From assembly GCF_001403875.1 (NCBI RefSeq), contig NZ_LN884299.1, positions 1,674,117 to 1,738,116 on the forward strand: a stretch of 64,000 nt of DNA, given 5' to 3'. This DNA is from Paenibacillus ihumii. Lineage in GTDB: Bacteria; Bacillota; Bacilli; Paenibacillales; Paenibacillaceae. The position numbers and the translations under genes were made by a program. Under the pieces are notes generated by a model. The model did not search any database. It was not told the origin of the DNA and saw only the letters and a list, made by a program, of their open reading frames with translations. Each line of letters opens with the position of its first letter. Positions within the stretch are counted from its first letter, which is position 1. This document shows positions 33,001-41,599 of the stretch, piece by piece.

Positions 33001-33865
33001 AAAAGCCGTTATTTTTTTGCAGATGATCAAATTTGAACATACCGTATTTGCCCTGCCCTTTGCCTTCATGGGCTCACTGCTCGGCTCGGTGATGATACAT
33101 CAGAAGCTTCCGTCCTGGGAGCAGATCGGCTGGGTGCTGCTGGCGATGTTTGGCGCGAGAAGCGCGGCCATGGGACTCAACCGGCTCATCGACCGGGTGA
33201 GTGACAAGAAGAATCCCCGTACGGCCAATCGGGCGATTCCGGCCGGACTGCTGAAGATCGGCGAGGTCATAGTATTCATTATCGTCTCGTTCGCTTTGCT
33301 GTTCTGGGCGGCGGCCGAGCTGGATCCGCTGGCGATGAAGCTGCTGCCGATTGCCGTCATCATGCTGGTGCTGTACTCCTATACGAAGCGCTTCACCTGG
33401 CTCTGCCATGTCGTGCTGGGCTTAACGATCGCGCTGGCTCCGCTGGGCGGCTGGGTGGCTGTTACGGGCAAGGTGGACCTCACCGCCATGATCCTGTTCG
33501 CCACGGTGACGTTTTGGGTGGCTGGATTCGATATCGTCTATGCCTGCCAGGACGTAGAGTTCGACAAGAAGGAAGGGCTGTATTCCATTCCGGCTCGCTT
33601 CGGGGTTGCGGCCTCTTTGAAGATTGCCCAAGCCTTTCATATCATCACGGCTGCCGGCTTTATCGCCCTGCTGCTGCTCAGCGATCTGGGCTGGTGGTAC
33701 ATCGCCGGAATGATCATCGCTTATCTGATTCTATTCTACGAGCATTACATTGTATCGCCGGGTGATCTCAGCCGGCTGCAGACCTCCTTCTTCCTGATGA
33801 ACGGCGTCCTGAGCATCGTGGTATTTTCGTTCACCCTGATCGATTTGGTGGTGCGGCACCATTGA
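32993..33865 (+). CDS. mqnP: UbiA-family prenyltransferase, probably MqnP of the futalosine pathway
   Basis: This membrane prenyltransferase attaches the polyprenyl chain to an aromatic acid. It is 290 residues with eight to nine membrane segments. The first Asp-rich motif is NRLIDRVSDKKNPRTANRAIP (N..xxD pattern) and the second is YACQDVEFDKKEGLYSIPARFG. MenA would be expected for the classical route. The similarity to 4-hydroxybenzoate-type transferases and the neighbouring ubiX and mqnA suggest prenylation of 1,4-dihydroxy-6-naphthoate. The start ATG overlaps the menG stop. Confidence 0.85.
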   Translation: MFRKAVIFLQMIKFEHTVFALPFAFMGSLLGSVMIHQKLPSWEQIGWVLLAMFGARSAAMGLNRLIDRVSDKKNPRTANRAIPAGLLKIGEVIVFIIVSFALLFWAAAELDPLAMKLLPIAVIMLVLYSYTKRFTWLCHVVLGLTIALAPLGGWVAVTGKVDLTAMILFATVTFWVAGFDIVYACQDVEFDKKEGLYSIPARFGVAASLKIAQAFHIITAAGFIALLLLSDLGWWYIAGMIIAYLILFYEHYIVSPGDLSRLQTSFFLMNGVLSIVVFSFTLIDLVVRHH

Positions 33866-34491
33866 TGTCCAGCAGCGCAAAGAGACGTGGGATGGTCGTC
33901 GGAATTACGGGTGCCAGCGGTTCAGTTTACGGTGTCAAACTGGTCGAGTCCCTGCTAGGGCTGGGATTCGACGTGCACCTCGTTATCACGAATGCCGGCT
34001 GGAGAGTTATGAAGGAGGAACTGGGCTGGAATACATCGGATCGCGAAGCGGTGCTTCGCGAGCGTTTTGCAGGCTTCCCGGGGCAATACATCTATCACCC
34101 GATCGCCGATATCGGGGCATCGATCGCGAGCGGTTCTTATTTGGTGGACGGCATGATCGTCATGCCGTGCTCCATGGGCACCCTGTCGGGCATCGCACAC
34201 GGAGCGTCCGATAATCTGCTTACCCGCGCGGCGGACGTCATGCTGAAGGAGGGGCGGCCGCTCGTTCTGGTTCCGCGGGAAACGCCGCTGCATGCGATAC
34301 ATCTCGAGAACATGCTGAAGCTGGCCCGGCTTGGAGTGCGAATCGTTCCAGCCATGCCGGCATTTTATTTCGGGCCGCAGAGCATCGATGATCTGGTCTC
34401 TTTCTTGGTTGGTAAAGTACTCGACACCTTACGAATTGAACATAATCTGTTTACCAGATGGGGGGAGCAAAGTGAAGAGCAGCAACCATGA
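33865..34491 (+). CDS. ubiX: Flavin prenyltransferase UbiX
   Basis: UbiX makes prenylated FMN, the cofactor of UbiD-type decarboxylases. It is 208 residues. It has VVGITGASGSVYGVKLVESL (FMN-binding, near residue 12), the conserved MIVMPCSMGTLSGIAHG and LVLVPRETPLHAIHLENML. In the futalosine route, a UbiX/UbiD pair removes the carboxyl group after prenylation, which fits its position; no ubiD is in the window. ATG 33865 shares a base with the mqnP stop; the TTG at 33862 is also possible. There is no clear ribosome binding site, so translation is probably coupled. Confidence 0.9.
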   Translation: MSSSAKRRGMVVGITGASGSVYGVKLVESLLGLGFDVHLVITNAGWRVMKEELGWNTSDREAVLRERFAGFPGQYIYHPIADIGASIASGSYLVDGMIVMPCSMGTLSGIAHGASDNLLTRAADVMLKEGRPLVLVPRETPLHAIHLENMLKLARLGVRIVPAMPAFYFGPQSIDDLVSFLVGKVLDTLRIEHNLFTRWGEQSEEQQP

Positions 34492-35338
34492 CGACGTGCG
34501 GATTGGACGGATAAAATACAGCAACGTCTGGCCCGTATTTCATTATTTCAATACGGAAAGCCTGCCTGGCAGCGCCCGCCTCGTGACGGAGGTTCCCTCT
34601 CTGCTGAACCGGGGAATGCTGAACGGATCGCTCGATATCGCACCGGTCTCCTCGTTCGCCTTCGGGCTGGGCTGGGAACGGCTCTGCCTGCTTCCGGGCC
34701 TTTCCGTAAGCTCGGACGGCCCCGTGAATTCCATTCTCCTATTCTCACGGAAGCCGCCGGAGCAGATCGGCAGCGGCGTGATTGCCCTGACGAACACCTC
34801 CGCGACCTCTGTGAATCTCCTCAAGATTATTATGGAGAAGGCCTATGGCGGCAAACCGACCTATTGGGACAGCGAGCCGAATCTGGATGCAATGATGGAG
34901 AAGAGCGACGCAGCGCTCCTGATCGGGGATCATGCTATTGAGGCCTCATGGCGGAAGCATGATTATATCTTGACGGATTTAGGGGAAGTCTGGAAAAGAT
35001 GGACAGGGTATGGAATGACCTTCGCGGTCTGGGCCGTGCAGAAAGCCTTCGCCGAGCAGAATCCCGTCTTCCTGTCCCGCGTATGCTCCTCCTTTGAGGA
35101 AAGCAAGCGCCGCAGCCTGAACGATTTAAGTCCGCTCGTGGATCAGGCCTGCCGGCAAATCGGCGGAACCTCGCGGTATTGGCGCCATTATTTTAATAAT
35201 TTATGCTATGATTTTAACGAGGAACAGCAGGCTGGATTAGCTCTATACTTCACTTACGCTCGGGAGCTGGGACTTCTTGAGCATGAGGTAAGATTGGATA
35301 TATGGAGCGACAATACGTTGATACGGGTGAAAGAATGA
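34472..35338 (+). CDS. mqnA: Chorismate dehydratase MqnA
   Basis: MqnA converts chorismate to 3-enolpyruvylbenzoate, the first committed step of the futalosine menaquinone pathway. It is 288 residues in the solute-binding-like fold of the family: RIGRIKYSNVWPVFHYF at the start, GSLDIAPVSSFAFG, and IALTNTSATSVNLLKII in the second lobe. The start is GTG 34472, behind GGGGGGAG, within the end of ubiX. It overlaps hepT by four bases. This links the aro genes downstream (chorismate supply) to menaquinone. Confidence 0.92.
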   Translation: MKSSNHDDVRIGRIKYSNVWPVFHYFNTESLPGSARLVTEVPSLLNRGMLNGSLDIAPVSSFAFGLGWERLCLLPGLSVSSDGPVNSILLFSRKPPEQIGSGVIALTNTSATSVNLLKIIMEKAYGGKPTYWDSEPNLDAMMEKSDAALLIGDHAIEASWRKHDYILTDLGEVWKRWTGYGMTFAVWAVQKAFAEQNPVFLSRVCSSFEESKRRSLNDLSPLVDQACRQIGGTSRYWRHYFNNLCYDFNEEQQAGLALYFTYARELGLLEHEVRLDIWSDNTLIRVKE

Positions 35339-36309
35339 AACTAATGGATATTTTCGGTACATTGAAGAAAGATATGGACTTCATCGAACGGCAGTTGTAC
35401 CGGAGCATCGAGGGCGATGAGGAATTGCTGAACGAAACCTCGCTCCATCTTCTGAAGGCAGGGGGCAAACGGCTGCGTCCGATCTTTGTGCTGCTGGGCG
35501 GCAAATTCGGCACGTATGATCTGGACCGGCTGCAGTACGTGGCCGTGCCGCTGGAGCTGATCCACTCGGCATCGCTCGTGCATGACGATGTGATCGACGA
35601 TGCAGGAACGCGGCGGGGCAAGCCGACGGTCAAAGCGAAGTGGGACAATAAAATCGCGATGTATACGGGCGATTATATTTATGCCAAAGCCTTGATGCTG
35701 GCCACCCAACTGGCTGATCCGGAGGTCCACCGGATTTTATCCAAGGCGCTGGTGCAAATGTCGATCGGCGAAATGGAGCAAATTCGCGATTTCTTCAATA
35801 CCGAGCAATCGGTCCGCCATTATTTGCTGCGGATTCGCCGCAAGACCGCCCTGCTGATCGCCATCAGCTGCCAGCTTGGGGCGGTGGTTGCCGGGGCGTC
35901 AGCCCGGACGAGCTCGCTGCTCTACCGGTATGGCTACAACATCGGCATGGCCTTCCAGATTCGCGATGATCTTCTGGATTTGTGCGGAACGGAGAAGAGC
36001 ATCGGCAAGCCGCCGGGCAGCGATATGCGCCAAGGAAATATTACTCTTCCGGTAATATATACGCTCGCCGATAGCGGGCTGCGGAAGCCGCTGCTTCAAG
36101 CGATTGATGGAATTCGGAGCGGGAAGGGCGAGGATCACATCGCCGAGGCGATTCAGATCATCAAGTCCGGCCCTGGCATCGCCCGCGCCGAGCGATTGGC
36201 GGAGACCTTTACCGAGAAGGCGCTGAATGCCCTGGATCAGCTTCCGGAGAACAAGGCCAGAACCCATTTGAAGGAGATTGCTCTATTCGTCAATAAACGT
36301 TCCTACTAA
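35335..36309 (+). CDS. hepT: Heptaprenyl diphosphate synthase component II
   Basis: HepT is the catalytic trans-prenyltransferase subunit for the menaquinone side chain. It is 324 residues. The two Asp-rich motifs are HDDVIDD and RDDLLD, with GGKRLRP and GYNIGMAFQ. The ATG at 35335 overlaps the mqnA stop (ATGA) and has GGGTGAAAG upstream; an in-frame ATG at 35302 lies in mqnA without a site. B. subtilis has hepS-menG-hepT; here three genes are inserted between menG and hepT. Confidence 0.95.
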   Translation: MKLMDIFGTLKKDMDFIERQLYRSIEGDEELLNETSLHLLKAGGKRLRPIFVLLGGKFGTYDLDRLQYVAVPLELIHSASLVHDDVIDDAGTRRGKPTVKAKWDNKIAMYTGDYIYAKALMLATQLADPEVHRILSKALVQMSIGEMEQIRDFFNTEQSVRHYLLRIRRKTALLIAISCQLGAVVAGASARTSSLLYRYGYNIGMAFQIRDDLLDLCGTEKSIGKPPGSDMRQGNITLPVIYTLADSGLRKPLLQAIDGIRSGKGEDHIAEAIQIIKSGPGIARAERLAETFTEKALNALDQLPENKARTHLKEIALFVNKRSY

Positions 36310-36446
36310 GGCGGCCGTTTCCTTGCGAACGTGAATTTTGTGGTACCCATACTCCCTTTTTTCTGGTAAAATACGCTGTAGTCGCAGCTTAAAAAATTTA
36401 ATAAAAGTCGAAGCAATCTATGTAACGACATTATGGGAGGTAAACC

Positions 36447-36890
36447 ATGGAACGGACATTTTTGATGGTCAAGCCGGATGGGGTTCAGCGTGGTTTGGTA
36501 GGCAGAATCGTTAGCCGCTTTGAAGACAAGGGACTGAAGCTGATTGCCGGGAAGTTTGTACAGGTTACGGAAGAGCAGGCTAAGCGCCATTATGCCGAGC
36601 ATGAAGGCAAGCCCTTCTTTGAGAGCCTGGTGCGCTTTATTACGTCGGGTCCCGTATTTGCAATGGTATGGCAGGGAGACGATGTCATCGCGTTATCCCG
36701 GATGGTCATCGGCAAAACTCAGGTGACGGAGGCTCTGCCGGGAACGATCCGCGGGGATTTCGCCGCTCACACACCGTTTAATCTTATCCATGGTTCCGAC
36801 GGCTTGGAGAGCGCAGAACGGGAGATCGCCAATTTCTTCGAGCCTCATGAAATACTTCATTATTCCAGAAGCATTGATCCATGGATATGA
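36447..36890 (+). CDS. ndk: Nucleoside diphosphate kinase
   Basis: Ndk balances nucleoside triphosphates by phosphotransfer through a histidine. It is 147 residues. It shows [30 protein letters not shown] and the active site NLIHGSDG. A strong ATGGGAGGT site precedes the start. The end overlaps cheR. Confidence 0.97.
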   Translation: MERTFLMVKPDGVQRGLVGRIVSRFEDKGLKLIAGKFVQVTEEQAKRHYAEHEGKPFFESLVRFITSGPVFAMVWQGDDVIALSRMVIGKTQVTEALPGTIRGDFAAHTPFNLIHGSDGLESAEREIANFFEPHEILHYSRSIDPWI

Positions 36891-37711
36891 GAGAGCTGAT
36901 CAGCGATCCAGTTCGCCTGAATCAAGACGGCGCTCCCGATCCGGACTATTTGGGATTTATCCGAAATGTCAAACAGCTGACGGGAATCGATTTGGCGCAG
37001 TACAAAGAGGCTCAGATGAAACGGCGCCTAACTACGCTTCGAAATAAGAACGGATATCCGACCTTCGCGTCATTTTTCTCAGCGATGACGTCAGATAAGA
37101 AATTATTTTACGAGTTTCTGGACAAAATGACGATCAACGTGTCCGAGTTCTGGAGAAATCCGAACCGCTGGGAGACGCTGCGTGACAATGTGCTGCCTGA
37201 GCTGGCGGCCGGCAAATCCCGGCTTCGGGTATGGAGCGCAGCCTGCTCGACCGGGGAGGAACCGTACACGCTGGCGATGATTCTGAACGATCATGGACTT
37301 TTGCAGAATACATATTTGCTGGCTACCGACATTGATGACGGGGCGCTTGCGAAGGCCGCTGAGGGGCTATACCTCGAGCGGTCGCTCAAGGATGTGCCGC
37401 CTGATGTGGCTAACCGGTATTTTACTCCAGACGGCGTGATGTACCGCTTCGATCCCAAGCTGAAGAAGGCGGTTACATTTAAGAAGCAGAATATGCTGCT
37501 TGACGAATTCGAGGATGGCTTCGATCTGATCGTCTGCCGCAACGTGATGATCTATTTCACGGAAGAAGCGAAGCAGAAGCTGTATCACCGATTTGCGAAA
37601 GCGCTTCGCCCGGGCGGCATACTGTTCGTGGGCAGCACAGAACAGATCTTCTCACCGGGCAACTACGGTTTGGAAGCCTCGGAAACTTTTTTCTATCGCA
37701 AAAAGGAATGA
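36881..37711 (+). CDS. cheR: Chemotaxis protein methyltransferase CheR
   Basis: CheR methylates glutamates of chemoreceptors with S-adenosylmethionine. It is 276 residues: an N-terminal all-alpha domain (about 20-95), then the methyltransferase domain with [17 protein letters not shown] (SAM site, about residue 113) and [16 protein letters not shown]. The start codon lies within ndk; ATG 36887 is an alternative. As in B. subtilis it is separated from the main chemotaxis operon and stands between ndk and the aro genes. Confidence 0.95.
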   Translation: MDMRELISDPVRLNQDGAPDPDYLGFIRNVKQLTGIDLAQYKEAQMKRRLTTLRNKNGYPTFASFFSAMTSDKKLFYEFLDKMTINVSEFWRNPNRWETLRDNVLPELAAGKSRLRVWSAACSTGEEPYTLAMILNDHGLLQNTYLLATDIDDGALAKAAEGLYLERSLKDVPPDVANRYFTPDGVMYRFDPKLKKAVTFKKQNMLLDEFEDGFDLIVCRNVMIYFTEEAKQKLYHRFAKALRPGGILFVGSTEQIFSPGNYGLEASETFFYRKKE

Positions 37712-37771
37712 TGTATATTCATGCGAGTCTTGCCCGATACTTGGAATATCCAATGTCGTGGGGGGTAAGTC

Positions 37772-37942
37772 ATGGATAAGAGAAAAGTGATCGATGCCTA
37801 TCGCCGGGGGTTCCTGACGCCTCAGGAGTGCGCGCAAGTGCTCGGCGTGGAACGCGGCCAGTTGAACGGGCTGCTGGATTTGCCCGCGGATTCACGGCGA
37901 ATTGCCGCTGCATCGGCGAACAACCGGCCGGCTTCGAGCTAG
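37772..37942 (+). CDS. 56-residue protein with helix-turn-helix-like N-terminus
   Basis: This short frame starts at an ATG with GGGGGGT eight bases upstream. It reads MDKRKVIDAYRRGFLTPQEC, then AQVLGVERGQLNGLLD, followed by an Ala/Arg/Ser tail. The first 40 residues look like a helix-turn-helix or DNA-invertase tail (FLTPQECAQVLGV), but I cannot assign a family. It lies where B. subtilis has aroF (chorismate synthase) and ends in a perfect terminator, so it is likely transcribed with cheR. Confidence 0.65.
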   Translation: MDKRKVIDAYRRGFLTPQECAQVLGVERGQLNGLLDLPADSRRIAAASANNRPASS

Positions 37943-37963
37943 CCGGCTAGTGGATATCATCAG

Positions 37964-38009
37964 ACGCACCGCAGTTGCTGCTTCAGCGCAGTAGCGGCGG
38001 TGCGTTTTT
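37964..38009 (+). terminator. Rho-independent terminator after cheR and the small gene
   Basis: ACGCACCGC ... GCGGTGCGT arms with an inner GCTGC/GCAGT stem, followed by TTTTT. Confidence 0.85.
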
Positions 38010-38049
38010 ACAAATATAAGGATGGGCCATTCGTCCGTCAGCGGCTTTC

Positions 38050-38079
38050 TTGTCAAAAGGAAAGAACGTATACTATAAT
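38050..38079 (+). promoter_or_regulatory. Sigma-A promoter of aroB-aroH
   Basis: TTGTCA, 18-base spacer, perfect TATAAT, 64 bases upstream of the aroB start. Confidence 0.8.
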
Positions 38080-38142
38080 TAGCAAAGATATGTTCGGATT
38101 TTAGCTCTTTACAGTTTAGCAGTTTAAAGGGGGAACGCATCA

Positions 38143-39249
38143 TTGATGAGAACATTAACGGTAGATTTAGAGGATCGCTCGTATCCTATTTATATTGGCG
38201 AAGGCTTGCTGAATAAGTCGGGAGAGTACTTCCTGCAGCATCAACTGACGACGAAGAGCCCCGTGCTGATCGTATCCGACGAGAATATTGCCCCGAGATA
38301 TTTGCAGACTGTGGAGCAGTCGCTGCAGGCGAGCGGATATCGTACAGTAAGCTCTGTGGTGAAGGCTGGCGAGAAGTCAAAATCGCTGGAGGTATTCGAA
38401 GAGGTGATGACGGCGGCGATCGAGGGCGGGCTGGACCGCAAATCGACTGTCGTCGCCCTCGGCGGCGGTGTCGTCGGGGATTTGGCAGGGTTTGTTGCGG
38501 CAAGCTTCATGCGCGGCGTACATTTTGTGCAGATGCCGACAACCATCCTGGCGCATGACAGCAGCGTCGGCGGCAAAGTGGCCGTCAATCACCGCTTGGC
38601 CAAGAACATGATCGGCGCATTTCATCAGCCGACCATGGTGCTTTACGATGTAGACACGCTGCAGACCCTGCCGGAACGCGATGTTCGCGCCGGCCTGTCC
38701 GAAATGATCAAGCACGGCTTGATCTGGGATGATAAATTTGCATCCTGGTGCCGGGATAATGCGGAGCGGCTGCTGGCGCTGGACCGTGAAGCGCTCACGC
38801 ACGGGCTTACAGAGGGCTGCTCCATCAAAGCCAAGGTCGTCTCGGCCGATGAGACGGAGCAGGGCTTGCGTGCAATCCTTAACCTGGGCCATACAATTGG
38901 CCATGCGCTCGAGGCCATTGGCGGGTATGGCGAGTTTCTGCACGGCGAGGCCATCTCGATCGGGATGGCGGCTTCGGCCCTGCTTGCCGTCAATCGGGGC
39001 AGAGACCGTTCGATCTACGACGAGACGACTGCCTTGCTGAGCAAATTCGGCTTGCCGACTGCGATTCCAGCGCATTTGAACGATGAGGATATCATATCGG
39101 CGATGCTCCACGACAAGAAATTCAAAGAGAACAAAATCGTCTTCGTGCTGCCCGTCCGTATTGGAGAGGTAGAAATCGTATCCGACATGACGTTGGACGA
39201 AGTACGCAAGGTGATCAAACAATTGAAAGGGGAAGGGCAGCATGTATAA
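38143..39249 (+). CDS. aroB: 3-dehydroquinate synthase
   Basis: AroB catalyses the second shikimate step, from DAHP to 3-dehydroquinate, with NAD and a divalent metal. It is 368 residues. It has the NAD motif GGGVVGDLAGFVAASFMRG (about residue 105), PTTILAHDSSVGGKV, the metal ligands in SEMIKHGLI and the His residues of NLGHTIGHALE and HGEAISIGM. The TTG at 38143 is nine bases after AAGGGGG and the ATG at 38146 twelve; either may be used. It overlaps aroH by eight bases. Confidence 0.96.
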   Translation: MMRTLTVDLEDRSYPIYIGEGLLNKSGEYFLQHQLTTKSPVLIVSDENIAPRYLQTVEQSLQASGYRTVSSVVKAGEKSKSLEVFEEVMTAAIEGGLDRKSTVVALGGGVVGDLAGFVAASFMRGVHFVQMPTTILAHDSSVGGKVAVNHRLAKNMIGAFHQPTMVLYDVDTLQTLPERDVRAGLSEMIKHGLIWDDKFASWCRDNAERLLALDREALTHGLTEGCSIKAKVVSADETEQGLRAILNLGHTIGHALEAIGGYGEFLHGEAISIGMAASALLAVNRGRDRSIYDETTALLSKFGLPTAIPAHLNDEDIISAMLHDKKFKENKIVFVLPVRIGEVEIVSDMTLDEVRKVIKQLKGEGQHV

Positions 39250-39616
39250 TCGGGGGATTCGGGGAGCCACGACGGTTACCCGCAATGAGGAAACGGAAAT
39301 TTTACAGGAAACGGCTGTGCTTCTGAAGGAAATCGTTGCTCGAAATGAAATCGAGCCGGAGGATATCTGCAGCGTATGGATTACCGTGACGGCTGATTTG
39401 GACGCTACATTCCCTGCGCGCGCCATTCGCGTGCTGAAGGGCTGGGAGCTGGTTCCGTTAATGTGCTCGACGGAAATTCCGGTCAAAGGCAGCCTGCCGA
39501 TGTGCATTCGCCTGCTGATTCAAGTGAATACGAATAAGAGTCAGCGCGAAATGAAGCATGTGTACTTGAATGAGGCGAAGAGCTTGCGCCCGGATCTGGC
39601 GGCATCAGGCTCCTAA
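39242..39616 (+). CDS. aroH: Chorismate mutase, AroH class
   Basis: AroH is a monofunctional trimeric chorismate mutase that makes prephenate for tyrosine and phenylalanine. It is 124 residues. The catalytic residues are visible: RGIRGATTV (Arg7), CSTEIPVKGSLP (Cys and Glu), CIRLLIQ (Arg). It is the last gene before the trp promoter. Confidence 0.96.
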   Translation: MYNRGIRGATTVTRNEETEILQETAVLLKEIVARNEIEPEDICSVWITVTADLDATFPARAIRVLKGWELVPLMCSTEIPVKGSLPMCIRLLIQVNTNKSQREMKHVYLNEAKSLRPDLAASGS

Positions 39617-39637
39617 AATATTTTTCGCAACAGATGG

Positions 39638-39666
39638 TTGCCAACGAACGAGGAATCATGTATATT
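39638..39666 (+). promoter_or_regulatory. Sigma-A promoter of the trp operon
   Basis: TTGCCA (39638-39643), 17-base spacer, TATATT (39661-39666). It lies just after aroH and gives a transcript whose TRAP site begins about 27 bases from the start. B. subtilis also has an internal trp promoter here. Confidence 0.7.
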
Positions 39667-39699
39667 TGATTACAGAATTTAGTCTTGTTAGTGATTTAT

Positions 39700-39767
39700 G
39701 AGCTGAGTAGAGTTTTTAGATGAGCAGAGCAGAGCTGAGTTACAGTATTCCTGAGCATAGACATGAG
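39700..39767 (+). promoter_or_regulatory. TRAP binding site with eleven GAG/UAG triplets
   Basis: Triplets start at 39700, 39705, 39710 (or UAG 39708), 39717 (UAG), 39722, 39727, 39732, 39737, 39753, 39758 (UAG) and 39765. Spacers are mostly two bases, with one of 13. Eleven repeats match the eleven subunits of the TRAP ring, whose gene is at 30329. The stretch GTAGAG (39707-39712) can pair with CTCTAC in the downstream terminator, as an antiterminator. Confidence 0.88.
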
Positions 39768-39923
39768 AACATAAGTCGTGGATTTGGACGCCTTGTAGGA
39801 TGGGCTGGCCTTGCGCCTGCTGTTTATCATCAATTGAGGCCGCTGCAATCCATAAGCTGACTTGTTGTTGCTTGTGCGATTCATGGGATCTGTGTAGCCA
39901 TATGTGACTTGCGAATCTAAGCC

Positions 39924-39950
39924 AACCTCTACTTCGGTAGAGGTTTTTTT
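39924..39950 (+). terminator. Attenuator terminator in the trp leader
   Basis: Perfect nine-base arms AACCTCTAC / GTAGAGGTT with a TTCG tetraloop are followed by five more T. It stands 70 bases before trpE and about 157 bases after the TRAP site. It would stop transcription when TRAP blocks the antiterminator. Confidence 0.9.
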
Positions 39951-40020
39951 ATTTTATTCGACAACTAGAACCCATCACAGCTTGCAGCATCATAATGTTG
40001 AGGAGAAGGAAGTGAAGGAC

Positions 40021-41574
40021 ATGACAACCGCGCATGTTGAAGAGGTAATCAAACTGGCTAAGCAATACAATTTAATTCCGATCGTACGTCCGCTGCTGGC
40101 TGACATGGAGACGCCAATCCGCATTTTTCGCCGGGTTGCCCAGCGGGAACAGGCATTTTTGCTGGAAAGTGTAGAAGGGGGAATTCAATGGGCCAGATAT
40201 TCCTTCATCGGTACCGATCCTTTCATGATGGTCAAGGCGAAGAAGGGCAAGGTGGTTGTTGAGCGCGCGGGCGAGCAGACGGAGCTTCCCGGCAAGCCGC
40301 TGGAGGAGCTAAAGGCCATCCTGCGGAAATACCGCAGCCCGAAGCTGCCGGAAATGCCGCCGTTTACGGGCGGGGCAATCGGATTCTTCGGATACGATTT
40401 GCTGCAGTATTACGAGAAGCTCCCGGCCCATCAAGTCGACGACATGAACATGCAGGATATTCAATTTATGTTCTGCGACCGGGTGATCGTCTTCGATCAT
40501 GTGAAGCAGAATATTCTGCTGGTGGCAAACGTCCACGTTCAGGATGGCGATAGCGACGAGGATATCCGCCATACCTACGGGCAGGCGCAGCAGGCTCTGG
40601 ATGAAATGGCGGATCTGCTGCTGGATGAAGGTCCGGGCGAGCGGCTTAACCGCCGGCCGGTTCCCGTCGACGTGGAGCTGGGAGAGATTCAGTCAAACAT
40701 GACCAAGCAGCAGTACCTCGAGATGGTGGAGAAAGGCAAGGAGTACATCCGGGCTGGCGATATTTTTCAGGTGGTGCTGTCCCAGCGCTTCCATATCGAG
40801 ACGGAGGTCGATCCGCTTCATGTCTACCGTGTGCTGCGTACGATGAATCCTTCCCCGTATATGTATTATTTGAAAATGGGCGAGGAGATCATCGTCGGCA
40901 CCTCCCCCGAGGCGCTCGTTAAGGTGGAGGGCGACCGCGTGGAGACGCGGCCCATCGCCGGAACTCGGCCAAGAGGCGCGACGACGGAGGAGGACCTGGC
41001 GCTGGAGGCGGATTTGCTGCAGGACGAGAAGGAGCGCGCCGAGCATGTGATGCTGGTCGATCTGGGACGGAACGACCTTGGACGCGTATCTGAATTCGGC
41101 ACGGTGAAATGTGAGAACTACATGGACATCGAGCGTTATTCCCACGTTATGCATATGGTGTCCAAAGTATCCGGCAAGCTGCGGGACGACAAGGACTTTT
41201 TCGACGCCTTCATCTCCTGCCTTCCGGCGGGCACGGTGTCAGGCGCTCCGAAGTTGCGGGCGATGGAAATTATCGCGGAGCTGGAGCGGGAGGCCCGCGG
41301 CACTTATGCCGGGGCGATCGGCTACCTCGGCTTCTCCGGAAATATGGACTCCTGCATTACGATTCGGACGATCGTCTTCAAGAACGGCAAGGCCTATGTG
41401 CAGGCCGGGGGCGGAGTTGTCTGGGATTCGCTGCCGGAGAATGAATATCAGGAATCCATGAATAAAGCGAAGGCGTTGCTGAAGGCGATTCGAACGGCCG
41501 AGGCGATGTTCCCGTCCGAATCGGGCGACGAAGCGGTCATTAACCAGGATTATTTGTATGAATATACCCCTTGA
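40021..41574 (+). CDS. trpE: Anthranilate synthase component I
   Basis: TrpE forms anthranilate from chorismate with ammonia or with the glutamine amidotransferase subunit. It is 517 residues. The tryptophan-binding LLES motif is at the N-terminus (FLLESVEGGIQWARYSFIG). The chorismate-binding domain has QRFHIETEVDPLHVYR, GTSPEALVKVEG, RPIAGTRPRGAT and SGAPKLRAMEII. The ATG at 40021 or the in-frame GTG at 40012 could start it; both have AGGAGAAGGA in reach. No trpG follows, so the amidotransferase (pabA/trpG) must be encoded elsewhere, as in B. subtilis. Confidence 0.96.
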   Translation: MTTAHVEEVIKLAKQYNLIPIVRPLLADMETPIRIFRRVAQREQAFLLESVEGGIQWARYSFIGTDPFMMVKAKKGKVVVERAGEQTELPGKPLEELKAILRKYRSPKLPEMPPFTGGAIGFFGYDLLQYYEKLPAHQVDDMNMQDIQFMFCDRVIVFDHVKQNILLVANVHVQDGDSDEDIRHTYGQAQQALDEMADLLLDEGPGERLNRRPVPVDVELGEIQSNMTKQQYLEMVEKGKEYIRAGDIFQVVLSQRFHIETEVDPLHVYRVLRTMNPSPYMYYLKMGEEIIVGTSPEALVKVEGDRVETRPIAGTRPRGATTEEDLALEADLLQDEKERAEHVMLVDLGRNDLGRVSEFGTVKCENYMDIERYSHVMHMVSKVSGKLRDDKDFFDAFISCLPAGTVSGAPKLRAMEIIAELEREARGTYAGAIGYLGFSGNMDSCITIRTIVFKNGKAYVQAGGGVVWDSLPENEYQESMNKAKALLKAIRTAEAMFPSESGDEAVINQDYLYEYTP

Positions 41575-41599
41575 ATAAAGGGATGAGGAGGAAGGGACT

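Noticed and set aside
38377..39507. A 376-codon minus-strand frame across aroB and aroH
   Set aside because: Antisense to two well-recognised enzymes; no independent evidence.
39638..40020. A T-box or Trp-codon leader peptide in the trp leader
   Set aside because: No GGTGG-type T-box core and no short frame with Trp codons; the GAG/UAG triplets explain the leader better.
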